Below, one piece after another: positions 45,725 through 55,141 of a DNA stretch of 64,000 nt (its first letter is position 1; each line of letters opens with the position of its first letter). A program made the position numbers and the translations under genes. A model generated the notes under the pieces. That model was not told the DNA's origin. It did not search any database and saw only the letters and a program-made list of their open reading frames with translations. This stretch comes from Isoetes taiwanensis (taxonomy: Eukaryota > Streptophyta > Lycopodiopsida > Isoetales > Isoetaceae): assembly GCA_021234155.1 (NCBI GenBank), contig JAJEKV010000490.1, forward strand, positions 109,799 to 173,798, written 5' to 3'.

Positions 45725-48700
45725 TTAGCAAGCAATTCTCGTAATTTGGATTCCTGATGAGGAGGTATCACAACTTTGTAATGGCTTAGGTTCCTGAGAC
45801 CAAGCATAGTCTATCGTTTTGAGAGGCCGATAACGTGGTATATCATTAGGATTCGGCCTCCACTTCTTATGCCAGCAGTCCCGATATTGTTGAGCGTACG
45901 GGGTGCCTTTCCTAGCCACAGGCTCCCACCAAGAAACAAAAACCTCGTTATAATGAGGGGCAGTGGGATCTTGTATTGGATCCTCTTCCACATACGCTAA
46001 CCATGTAGGACATGCATCTGCTGGTCTCACAAGAAGAAACATACCTTTTCGTACATCTTGGTATGGGTCAAATATCTCCCCTTTGCATTCTTGGGTTTAT
46101 CCTTAGCAGGAGCCCAACATAGGCAAAGGCCGGGCGTCATATCGATCGACTGAATAGATTCGGGGCTCTTGAAGCATAAAACTTGTTTGGGGCGAAGTTC
46201 TGAATTTGGATTGCGGGGGTACTTCACCTAGCACACGCATCACGCCGCACCCGGTAGTCCATGACCTCGTTCATGTAGGTATTAGACCACGAGTTCACAC
46301 CAGCCACGGAGATGTTAGCCCAATGCATAATGTATTTTCGCAATGGGCGACCTCAATGCTCCTATGTCCTTGAGGCATGCATATGGCCTGACAGTCTTGG
46401 GCGAGCCAATCGGTATCTTTGGCAAACCATTGTCATCGCTTTCCACATCCGAATACCCTTTTTCGGCAACCATTCTCTATGACCAGGTCTCATCTTGTAA
46501 TACATTAATGGCCACCCATCATTCATGCGTAACTTGAATAACGGGGGCTCCAAGTGACCAACCAAGCGGTCCTTCTTATCGGGGAATGTAACCTTTACGA
46601 ACCCCTTCCAATCGGGAACCTCGGTAACAAGGTATGGTGTCGGTGCCTTTGTGCTACATTCTCGGAAGAGTTGCATTAGTTACGGAATAGTTAGAGCATC
46701 CGACTGCGCGTGCGTTGAATAGTTACCGAAGAGCGCATCAATGTCATCATGAGTGTGGCCTACCATCATGAAGCCAACTTTGTATTTGATCAAAAACACC
46801 GAAGAGAAGAGATATCTGTTGTTCTTGTTCTACGCTGGCAGATTGTCTAGCTGCAAGTAGAGCCGCCTAGGTAGCCTCTTAAATTCTATTTGCTTGCTTA
46901 GGAGGAGGTGCTACAAAGTCTACCCCAGTGCAATTGTTTTTTTTGGTCCTCAACCCCGCACTGTTTAGGAGTGCGGTTCCCCACATGCCCTCAGGACGAG
47001 CTTCTTCTCTCAAATGACCCCAATTGTCTTCGGAAGTGTCCTCCAGTGTTTTGATAGCATGATTCAAGGAACCAACATGAAAATTTGAATCATCCTTCCA
47101 AAGATCGAGTGAGAAATGTCCTAAGGCACATGTGCCATGGCCATGCATCAGTGCACCAGTCACGCTAACTTTCAAGCGTTCACCTCTCCATACCGATTTG
47201 GCTAATTTCTCCAGTCTTGGAATCATAGTCTTGTTTTGGTCCATCTTATCATGTATGATAGTGAGCGTCTGGTCCGGCGATCGATGGGACAAAGCTCTCC
47301 ATGACCAGTACAAGCTCCTACATGAGATTTGGGTTGTCATGTGTTCCTTCCTTTCCATCTGCAATTCTCTTCTCTCCCGTGGATCTCTGGTTTTAGCCAT
47401 TTTCTCTTTTATTACAATACAGGTATTGCACTTGGAGAAAGCTGTCCTCTTTGCTATTGCAACCTCACGAATGATTTTGCTTCCACCCCGTGAGAATGAA
47501 GAATGTGAGATGTGCTTGCCCGTCATCTCCATCACATTGGCGTCCACCTCTTGAAGAATGTCCTTTTTAATTAGGGACGAGGGGGAGCCTCTTCATATTC
47601 TCTCTCACCCCTTGGTAGTGATTTTGGATCGTGGGGCATCGTCTACGCATTCTCATCGATGTACATAGAGAGTATGGCCTTTCCGTGAGAGTGTGAGGCC
47701 TCGGCTTTTTCGTGTCGTGTTACCATGCTCGGCAACTCTGTGACCAGCAAGGAAAAGTCTTCGCCACTTATAGAATGTGGACATTGGTATACCATAGGCT
47801 CTATGCCATGCTTTCAAGCATACCCTTATTATTTAGCATCGGCTTACGGACCGGGCCGTTACGTGAGCAGGGCGTCTAACATGTTGAAAACAAATGTGGT
47901 CCAATGCGAAGCTCGCAAGTTCCAATAGAACCTACGCATACACGCTATCTCGCCTCGATGAGAAGTTTGCGGCATCTTCGCATCATGCGCAGAGCGAAGA
48001 CTTAAAGTCTAAAATGGAAGGCTGTGATTTTTTTCTCGGCTTTAGTGGCCCGCGGGGAGGTGAGCGTGGGGTCCGGTTCACCATTACGTACATCCTCTTT
48101 GTTGCCTTTTCGGGCTCAATTTGCATGGCATAGGGTTACGCTTCAACGCGGTATGCATTTTGGCGGTCTTTATGAGTGTTGACACGGCAACATTGTCTAC
48201 TAACACCAAAGCAATCGGCCACCTCACCCGGTCGTTACAAGCGTGGCATTTCAGCACATGCTTGGCATCGCATGGTCGGCCTATCGGCATAGGGAATGTC
48301 TTCATTATGGTTCTTTGGCAAGTAGTCTTCTCCCAATCTCATGTCATCGACGGCCGGATTAGGGTCAATGAAGATGATCACCCCAAGGGCATACGGAATG
48401 TTGCAGCGATCATGGAGTAGTGTGCAACTTTTCTCTACTAGCTCGTCCCTTGAAATGCCTCGAAAGTTATTCACGGAAGGGCTTTCGGTGCTTTGCAACC
48501 CGACCAATCAATTTTTTAATGCATGCGGTGCGGTGTGGATATTTCGGGGTTCTTGTGTAAGGGTAGCTATCCCTGCGTTGGCCACAAAATAAAACTCCCT
48601 CGCGAATCCGAGTGTTGTAAATTCGGTTCGGGATATGGCAAACCAATGCTTCCGTCGAGAATAACTTCCATAGACACTACAAGCGCTATCTCGGCAAGGG

Positions 48701-48800
48701 CAAGTTGTGGTGCTTGTCGAAGGCATGTACTTTTCCTTAAGCCCACTTTGACTCCATGGAATAGTATGGACCTCGAGGCAGCCATAATGCGCAAGCACAA
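45725..48800 (-). pseudogene. D2: DUF7869-type transposase-like gene, outer element
   Basis: Reading inward from 48.8 kb: FYFVANAGIATLTQEPRN, ISRDELVEKSCTLLHDRCNI (about 48450), LKCHACNDRVRWPIALVLVD (about 48250), VCLKAWHRAYGIPMSTFYKW (about 47815; helix-turn-helix-like), the best-kept segment 47547-46879 (KIIREVAIAKRTAFSKCNTC, LTIIHDKMDQNKTMIPRLEK, HGTCALGHFSLDLWKDDSN), MVGHTHDDIDALFGNYST (about 46760-46705), VPDWKGFVKVTFPDKKDR (about 46620) and MFLLVRPADACPTWLAYVEE (46040-45980) near the end. This covers the Cys motif, the HDKMD and VGHTHDDID core and a C-terminal BAH/Tudor-like strand-rich tail (fold guess). Stops and frameshifts separate the pieces, so the copy is probably inactive. It diverges from M2. 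Confidence 0.6.
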
Positions 48801-49724
48801 TGGGCGTTATTGCTTTCGGTTAAAAACGCGGCGCGATGTCCGCGAGCACTTTCACGTTAGCGGACAAACCAAGTTCAAGCAAGGGCGTGGTTAGCGGGAT
48901 CGCGACCCGCGATCTCCTAGAGCAAGCGAGATACCATAGTCTAGATTATGCGTGCCTAGAGCAAGCGGATAACATAGTCTCCTAGAGCAAAGCGGATATC
49001 ATAGTCTAGATTATCGTGCCTTAGTCTAGATTATCTTTGCGCAAAATTCTCAGCGATCCGGACCAGTACTAGGCGCGGTCGTAGGGGACGACTGCGGGAG
49101 AAATAGATGAATCAATAACCCTTGATGGGTAACTTTATGGGAGAGCATTAAATGGTACCTTAGTCTAGAATATGTTGGAAAGATCGCCTTCAGCGATCGA
49201 TGGATACTAAGTTTGTGCCTTAAGGATCACCTGTATCAAAGGAAGATGAATGACATCAACGCCTACAAAGCAGGAACATCTTAAGAATTGTTGATCTGAG
49301 GCAATCTATATTACCAAATTAGAGCGGGATTTGATTTACGGACACAAAAAAGGGTGCATCGGCAGATTTAAGCGAAAACACAGTTTAATGAATGAACTTG
49401 CACTGTCTTTGGCCTTCAATGAATTCTACAGCGTCAAATATGCTTGGATGCTTTGAAATTCATCGGGCGCCATTATTAAAATCCAACATAGCGCCTTCAA
49501 ATTAACTCCGGCGCCTCGAACAACTCCTTCCCAAGCTTTGCAACAATGAAATTGTTGGAGGGTCTTACTGCATTTGAAATGGATTTGAATTTCAAAATGT
49601 TGTCCTTCGGGCGGGACCTTTTTATGCCCTAATGTCCCTGTCCCTATCCAATTTAAAATGCAGGTGGGTGATTTTTTAGGGTAATGGGGAATATCTCACC
49701 AAATTCTCATAATTCGCGTTGCCC
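48801..49724. other. D2 5' region with repeats
   Basis: GGGATCGCGACCCGCGATC (about 48895-48914) is an intron-type palindrome. From 48917 to 49030 the phrases CTAGAGCAAGCGGATA and CATAGTCTAGATTAT recur three to four times. Exon boundaries of D2 were not resolved here. Confidence 0.5.
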
Positions 49725-49854
49725 GGTTCATAATGACGCCGCCCTTCATAATGACGTCGCCTGTCATAATGACGCCGCCCATCATAATGGCGCCCGTCAT
49801 AAGGACGACGCCCGTTATAATGGCGCCCGTCATAATGGCGATGTCTATAAAAAG
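49725..49854 (+). promoter_or_regulatory. M2 promoter: 17-base repeats plus TATA box
   Basis: Seven imperfect copies of CATAATGACGCCGCCC or CATAATGGCGCCCGT run up to TATAAAAAG (49846-49854). The core CATAATGGCGCC also occurs upstream of M1. The start codon at 49944 has a strong context (GCCACCATG). Confidence 0.65.
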
Positions 49855-49943
49855 AGTGGCATTCATTTTTCTGATCACCCTCGCGAAAATTTCTAGCGCC
49901 TTTAGCAAATTACTAGCGCCATCCGAAAATTTCTAGCGCCACC

Positions 49944-52900
49944 ATGTCTCACGCCTCTGCCCTCAGAGAAGGTAATTTCCGCGATTTTTTTTAGCATAGG
50001 TATCGCCATAGCTTCTGCCATGTCTTTTTAGGATAGTTAGATGGTCGCCACGATCGCGGCCGCGATAGTTGTGACCACGACCTTGCCTCTTTTCTGGAAG
50101 GTAGTGATCAAGACAATCGCGGCCGCGATAGTGGCGAGCAATTTATATAAAACGTAATACTCGCTGTTCGTAAAGAACGCGGCCGCGTTTCTTGCCAGCA
50201 TAATGGTGACAGAACACCCTTTATTAGTTTGCAACTGATGAACCGGATCGCGGCCGCGATCCTTATGAACACCTTCTTCCAATACTAGTGCATCTAACCT
50301 GTGTTCAATTGCTTCTGCAGCCCTCGAACTATTCCGCGGGCCCAATGTAGAACCAATCAGAATTGTCACTCCCGATAAAAGCAGGAAGTGGTGTGTTGAA
50401 ATCTCACAGGCAAAACCTCATGTCACTGGAGACCGCCGAAAGGACTTGTGTTTGTTCTTTAGGAATGGGAAGGGTCCAGAAGATTACGAGCAGCTAGGTA
50501 TAGTTATTGCTATGTGGGAAGGCACCAAAAATAATGTACAGGATGCAATAATTTGCAGCGTAGAAGATACTCAAGGGCTGCAGTTTGTCGAGTACGTTTT
50601 GAGATGGCAGAATTATGATCCATCCATTATGATTGCGAGTAAAGTCAACAAAGCGGCAAGCGGCAAGGGGATGCCCACCAGTGCTAAGGGATTTGGCTGG
50701 ATATTGCCGTCCTATGATTCCTTAAGTTTGTCGGGTATAAAGTGCAACAGGGATATACTTGTTGGATTTAGCATGTGCAGAAAAGGCCTTTTAGCTGATA
50801 AGAAACCTCCTTCTGCTGCTTTGAAGGCTACTAAAGACAACAAACTGCCTTCAAGGATGGACACCAACTGGCTCAGAGCTGTGGCAAAGAAGAGATCCGT
50901 GGCCCCTTTGCAGGCTATTGGCGAACCATCCACTCCAAAGGATACTGTAGTGCCCATAGAGGCAAATGTTGTTGTTCCTTCAAAGAATGGTAACAAATGT
51001 TGGTTGTTCAACAAATAGTTGACCCTTCAGCTCCCGCCATGCTTTTGATTTGCTCCCGCCCGGAGACTCGAGGCACTAGAAGGACAGCCATCAAAGAGGA
51101 TCCCGCCATTCGAGGATAAAGATTCCAAAGGCGCCGCGACGGATGACAATCGCGCGCAACGATGTCTTCTACTCCTTCCTCGTCCACTAAACCAACACCT
51201 ACCATCCATTCGGATGTCGAGAACTGATCCCCAAATGCCGGAAGATTTGAAGTTTAATCCGGATGAAGAAAAGAAATCGCTCGAGACAAAGATCAAGCTC
51301 GAGGAGTTCAAAAGATATTACCCAATGGGTGTAAAGCGGTTCCAAAGAGTTAGCATTTTGATTGCGAACCAGCTCCCCGCTAAGATGACACATAGAGTCA
51401 GGTCAAATGACCATGTACAAGAATCGATAAAAGCTTCAAGAAATACCCGGACGGAGGTTCTTACACCTGCCGATCTCGTTCCATTTGATCCTTTAACAAG
51501 GTACATTTACATCATATTTATTTCTTTCTTGTCATATTGGTTACATATATAAATATGCTCAACCGGATCGCGGTCGCGATCTTCGTGAACAATTTCTTGC
51601 ACTAACTAGTGTATCTCGGTCACATGCAGGAACTTAGTCACTTGGTCGCGCCCAGAAGAATTGGCAAACAAGAAATTTTATATTATTTCTGGTAATCACA
51701 GCATTTTTGCTGCACAGTTTTTATGCACATGCGTGGGCAATGTCGAGCAAAGGTTGGAATTTGCGAAAGCATATGTAAAAAGAAGAAGTCGTGTATTAAA
51801 TGGTAACCTCTCCAACAAATCTTACAGGGCAAGGTTTTCTTGAAAGTGCAGCAGGGATATGCAGGACGTTTTAATTGCAGTCAGAGGGCTCCAGACATCA
51901 GAACACTTTCACTCATGCGTCGTGAAGTGTTATCATATGCCAATTCTATCTCAGAGAAGCTATACAATAATTTTGAAGAGTTGGCTTCATGTTTTCCAGA
52001 GCTGTCTGAGCAACGTCTCCTGGATATTGCAGACACAGATTTCGAATACGTCAAAGCGAACTATAATAAAGAGGCAGCTCAAGATAATCTGCCTGCAGTT
52101 TTTTGGAAGCTATTGTTGCTATAATGAGGCCAGAAGAGGCCCGGAAAATGAAAGAGAAGCAAAACACCGCGGCAAGCGTAAAAAAAAACGGCATCCTTAT
52201 TATGCGCATCGATGTCGAAAATGCCGGTTTGATTTTTGTTGACATGCGTAGTTTTTCCACGGCGTGGGATGTGAAAAAATACACATTTTTTTAGCGAGTT
52301 GCGGGCATGACACATGCAAAAGTGTACCATATAGTCATGTTTCTCGGATCGGCACATTTGCCAAACCTGTTTTGTCTGATCTTAGCCCGGATACAAAGGT
52401 AGCTCCCATGTTTCCCTAGGGGCTTATGAAGAGAAAGGATGGGAGAGCAAAAAAAATATAAAAGAATTCGATATTATGTCGACCATGTGACAATAAGCGG
52501 GAGTGACGTTTGGGTCTTTGCCTGTGAAACCCAACTTGAGGCTGCGGCCCGACTCAAGTCACTAAAAAGCACCACAAAGCACTCCTCTTCCAAAATATCC
52601 GATAACTACCGACGAAGATGTAGATGCAAAAACAAAAAGAAAGTATTTGGAGTTCTTTACAGGTAAACCCAAATTTTCATGGGCAGCTATGGAAGGCGAC
52701 TTCGTCCTCAAGAGCCAGGCAAAAACCTCTTATGTCTATTATATAGTGAAGGAGCTGGTACCATTAGAAGGTTGCGTTTTGGATTTCTTCTCAGGCGGAA
52801 CTGCCTCAAGGGTAGCGTTGATGCAAGGAAAACGGAGTGTTGCTTTTGAGTTTGACGACAAGGTTTGCCGTTTCCTTAGATCTTTCTTCGAGATTCTAGA

Positions 52901-53507
52901 GAAAATGGCAAGGCCTGACATGGAAGAGGAAGGTGAAGAGCAAGATGAGCAACGTTCCGACAAGCCTGATATTAATATAACACAGGGAACGGATCTCAGC
53001 AACATGGATCAGATACTAGAAGGCCTGGATCAGAAAAGCTTCGAAGAAAGGATCAAGGAGACCCGGGAACTGATAGAGCAGACTGAGAAGGCACAGGCAA
53101 AACTTGATCCAACTTTCAAGAAGCTTGAAGCACTGAACCAGAACTTGGACACCTTAATGCCACTGGTAACTAAGCAACTGGACAAGGCCCTTCCTAATTT
53201 GGAGTATGGTGAAACTTCTGAAGCCGCCTTCGGAAGTGGGAGAACCTCCCCCGACCCTTCACCTAAAAGGCAGAAGCTGGTACCCTCTAATGAATATTCT
53301 GAGCAATTGCAGGACGAATTGTTTAATAGCCAAGATATGTCAGAGCGTGTTCAAAACGCAGCACGGGCAATGGATGTTGACATCCCAGAAATAACTGGAT
53401 ATACAGAAATGGACCTGTCACAGACCCTTGCTATTGGAAAGGAGCATATTGCAAGAATAGCTGCTGAACATGGTGTTGATCCAGAGACTGTATTTGAGAC
53501 TCAGTGA
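49944..53507 (+). CDS. M2: ParB-like / N4-N6 DNA methyltransferase-like protein
   Basis: Multi-exon gene. Exon 1 is 49944-49971 (MSHASALRE); exon 2 starts at 50321 and joins in phase (LELFRGPNVEPIRIV...RKWCVEIS), open to about 50989 (novel N-terminal domain, LQFVEYVLRWQNYDPSIM, MDTNWLRAVAKK). Exon 3 includes LKFNPDEEKK, FKRYYPMGV and LTPADLVPFDPLTR (donor 51501). The next exon (from about 51630) has LVTWSRPEEL then KKFYIISGNHSIFAAQ, a ParB/Srx-like G-N-H segment. Later come LKVQQGYAGRFN, RPEEARKMKEK, AGLIFVDMRSFSTAWD (motif IV position) and, in 52647-53507, VKELVPLEGCVLDFFSGGTA with SRVALMQGKRSVAFEFDDKV, the motif I strand of N4/N6 methyltransferases, then a coiled acidic tail ending near DPETVFETQ. 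Frame changes near 51210 and 52290 may be errors, missed introns or decay. Confidence 0.55.
50053..50262. repeat. Four ATCGCGGCCGCGAT palindromes in M2 intron 1
   Basis: ATCGCGGCCGCGAT at 50053-50066 and 50116-50129, AACGCGGCCGCGTT at 50176-50189 and GGATCGCGGCCGCGATCC at 50245-50262 are spaced 60 to 71 bases apart, all inside intron 1 (49972-50320). A fifth, slightly altered copy (GGATCGCGGTCGCGATC, about 51565) lies in the intron between exons 3 and 4. The array arrangement suggests protein-binding iterons. Confidence 0.85.
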
Positions 53508-54007
53508 TATAGCCTTCGCCTTTGTGTTGGGCATTTTGTACAAAGTTTTTGTTATAACATTGTGTTTACATTTTCACCTGTTTTCAGGTTCTATATGAGT
53601 TATGCTTTTTTAGTTCACTATGTGTTCAACTTTTGTACACTATGCTTTTGTGTTATCTCAACTTAGAATTGGATAAAAATGTAGTCTGAAAGATCGCGGT
53701 GGCGTACATCCCCCAGATGGTAATTTGACCACGAAGCACACAATGTGCTTCTTGTATTCTGCCTTTACTTGTTCTCGCCAGAATCGCAATGGCGATCCTT
53801 ACGACCACTCGTGATGCTACTCAAACCCCTCGGTTACTGTCATGCCAGCTTTGGACTACGGGCCTGGTGTCAAATTCTGGCGCGTGTTTTTTTTTCAAGC
53901 TGAACTTAGGATTATTGAGGCTTTGTTTTGGTTGAGAGGAATCATTTCTTACCATCCCCGGGGTGACCACAACCTATTTCGTTGTCAAACGAGAAAACGA
54001 AATTTCT
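53508..54007. other. M2 3' region
   Basis: Holds two degraded palindrome-like motifs (AGATCGCGGTGGCG near 53693; AATCGCAATGGCGATCC near 53783). No gene is supported; 3' untranslated sequence and the gap to the T fragment. Confidence 0.5.
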
Positions 54008-54241
54008 CTAATTAATGAAACCATGCTTGTCCATTTCTGAAGTATTCTTCATAAATGACGAGACAATATTAGCCAAGGCTCTATGCTTTTTAGTGTTGCT
54101 CTGACCGTCATTGGAACATTCTTGTATAATAGCATGTTTTTCCTCATTTCTACGCTTCCTCTGTCTTCTCTTTTTTAAGGCCTCTTGCTCTGCTGTTCTC
54201 TTCTTTTTCCCCTTTGACTTGCTTGCATCCCCATCTCCCAT
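54008..54241 (-). pseudogene. T N-terminal exon at the M-side end of outer element
   Basis: A 77-codon stretch (MGDGDASKSKGKKKRTAEQE, ALKKRRQRKRRNEEKH, RALANIVSSFMKN) reading inward from the right terminal repeat. It matches the start of T1 (28033) in sequence and in position relative to the element end. It could be exon 1 of T2, whose remainder begins at 44.59 kb beyond D2 and M2, or a leftover fragment. The strongly basic start suggests a nuclear localisation or DNA-binding segment. Confidence 0.55.
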
Positions 54242-54659
54242 GTTTAACTATGAAGATGAAGAGAAAGGATTGATGCTTACTGATATCTTTGGCCTTGTGG
54301 GATGGCTTCAACAAGGTGGTCTCAATCTGAAAAAAAGATGCTCTAATTTATCTAATAGATCCAACCTGGCAATAAGAAAGCGGCTTGAAATCTTCTGTTG
54401 CTCCAATTCGTTAACAAGGAAGCTTCCATTTCATTGCTTTGCAAGAAATTTTGTAAAAGAATTTGAGAAGTTTTTCACTTACTTATTAGGTTCACGATTT
54501 TGGCATGGCCGCATCAGTAAGTCTTGATTCATGGGATCATCCTCTGGTACAAGCTTCGAGACCGACTCTGATAGCACCGAGCGGGATAGAGTCTTTGGCC
54601 CGAGGTTCTTGCAGGTGAAATTTTCAAAATGTTCTACGTGGCAAAAGAAGTTAGTTGGG

Positions 54660-54735
54660 ACGACCTACTTTTCGAACTATTTTGGGGGGGACAGGGGGGA
54701 CAAGCTAATTGAGACACTATTGCATGCTTTAACCC
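54660..54735 (-). repeat. Right (M-side) terminal inverted repeat, outer element
   Basis: Read inward it starts GGGTTAAAGCATGCAATAGT. It carries GGGGGGGACAGGGGGGACA (about 54684-54702) on the plus strand, matching the C-run block at the M-side end of the inner element. Confidence 0.8.
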
Positions 54736-55141
54736 AAAGGAACTAGGGGGAGAAGGCATGCTAGTTGCAGGGTATGCTATCATGCTTTTACTCTGTGCAG
54801 ATGATGTAGTATTGCTTTCAAGAAGCCAGGAGAGGCTACAAAAGCATTTGGATGCTATGGCGAAGTTCTGTGATGCTACGGGAATGGAGATAAATCTGAA
54901 CAAAACAAAAGTTATTCTCTTTGATACACTGCTTGATCATAAATACAAAGATAGGCAAATTGAAATAGTGTCTTGCTACAAGTATCTTGGGCTTATAGTT
55001 GAAAAGAATTTTAGGTGGAACATGGCATTGGAGCAACGAGTGAACGAGGGGCTTAAAGCATGTTTTGCAATGCAGAGAAAATTCTGCACGATGCTCACGA
55101 TGCAAAGAGTGTTCTTGTTGAGGATATACATGAAAGCATAG
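54736..55141 (+). mobile_element. LINE reverse transcriptase, 3' part
   Basis: Continues the frame broken at 22721: VKELGGEGMLVAGYAIM, then LLLCADDVVLLSRSQERLQK (motif C; C replaces the usual Y of YADD), MEINLNKTKVILF and VSCYKYLGLIVEKN. It ends at TAG 55139-55141. Downstream (to about 55.4 kb) are weaker traces of ORF2. The element is dead from stops and from the 32-kb insertion. Confidence 0.8.

Larger units (their letters stand above)
22722..54735. mobile_element. 32-kb terminal-inverted-repeat transposon (outer element)
   Basis: The left end GGGTCAAAGCACAATATAGT and the right end (read inward) GGGTTAAAGCATGCAATAGT begin imperfect inverted repeats of about 70 bases that also share GTGTCTCAA, CAAAATAGTT and AAAACGTAG-like blocks. 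AAAG flanks both sides (22718-22721, 54736-54739). Joining the flanks at one AAAG restores the LINE frame across the gap. Contents left to right: X (+), FCP1-like tail (+), a nested same-family element, T body (-), two 80-codon genes (+), D (-), M (+), T N-terminal exon (-). The superfamily is not assigned; the 4-bp duplication and GGGT ends are descriptive only. Confidence 0.85.

Noticed and set aside
49684-49908. Open stretches rich in His/Asn/Asp (plus) or Met/Ile (minus) repeats
   Set aside because: They are translations of the 17-base promoter repeat in different frames, not genes.
49944-53507. Bacterial or giant-virus insertion, because of ParB- and methyltransferase-like domains
   Set aside because: The gene has spliceable introns with phase-compatible joins, eukaryotic TATA and start context, and lies inside a TIR element with a target duplication and related copies in the window.
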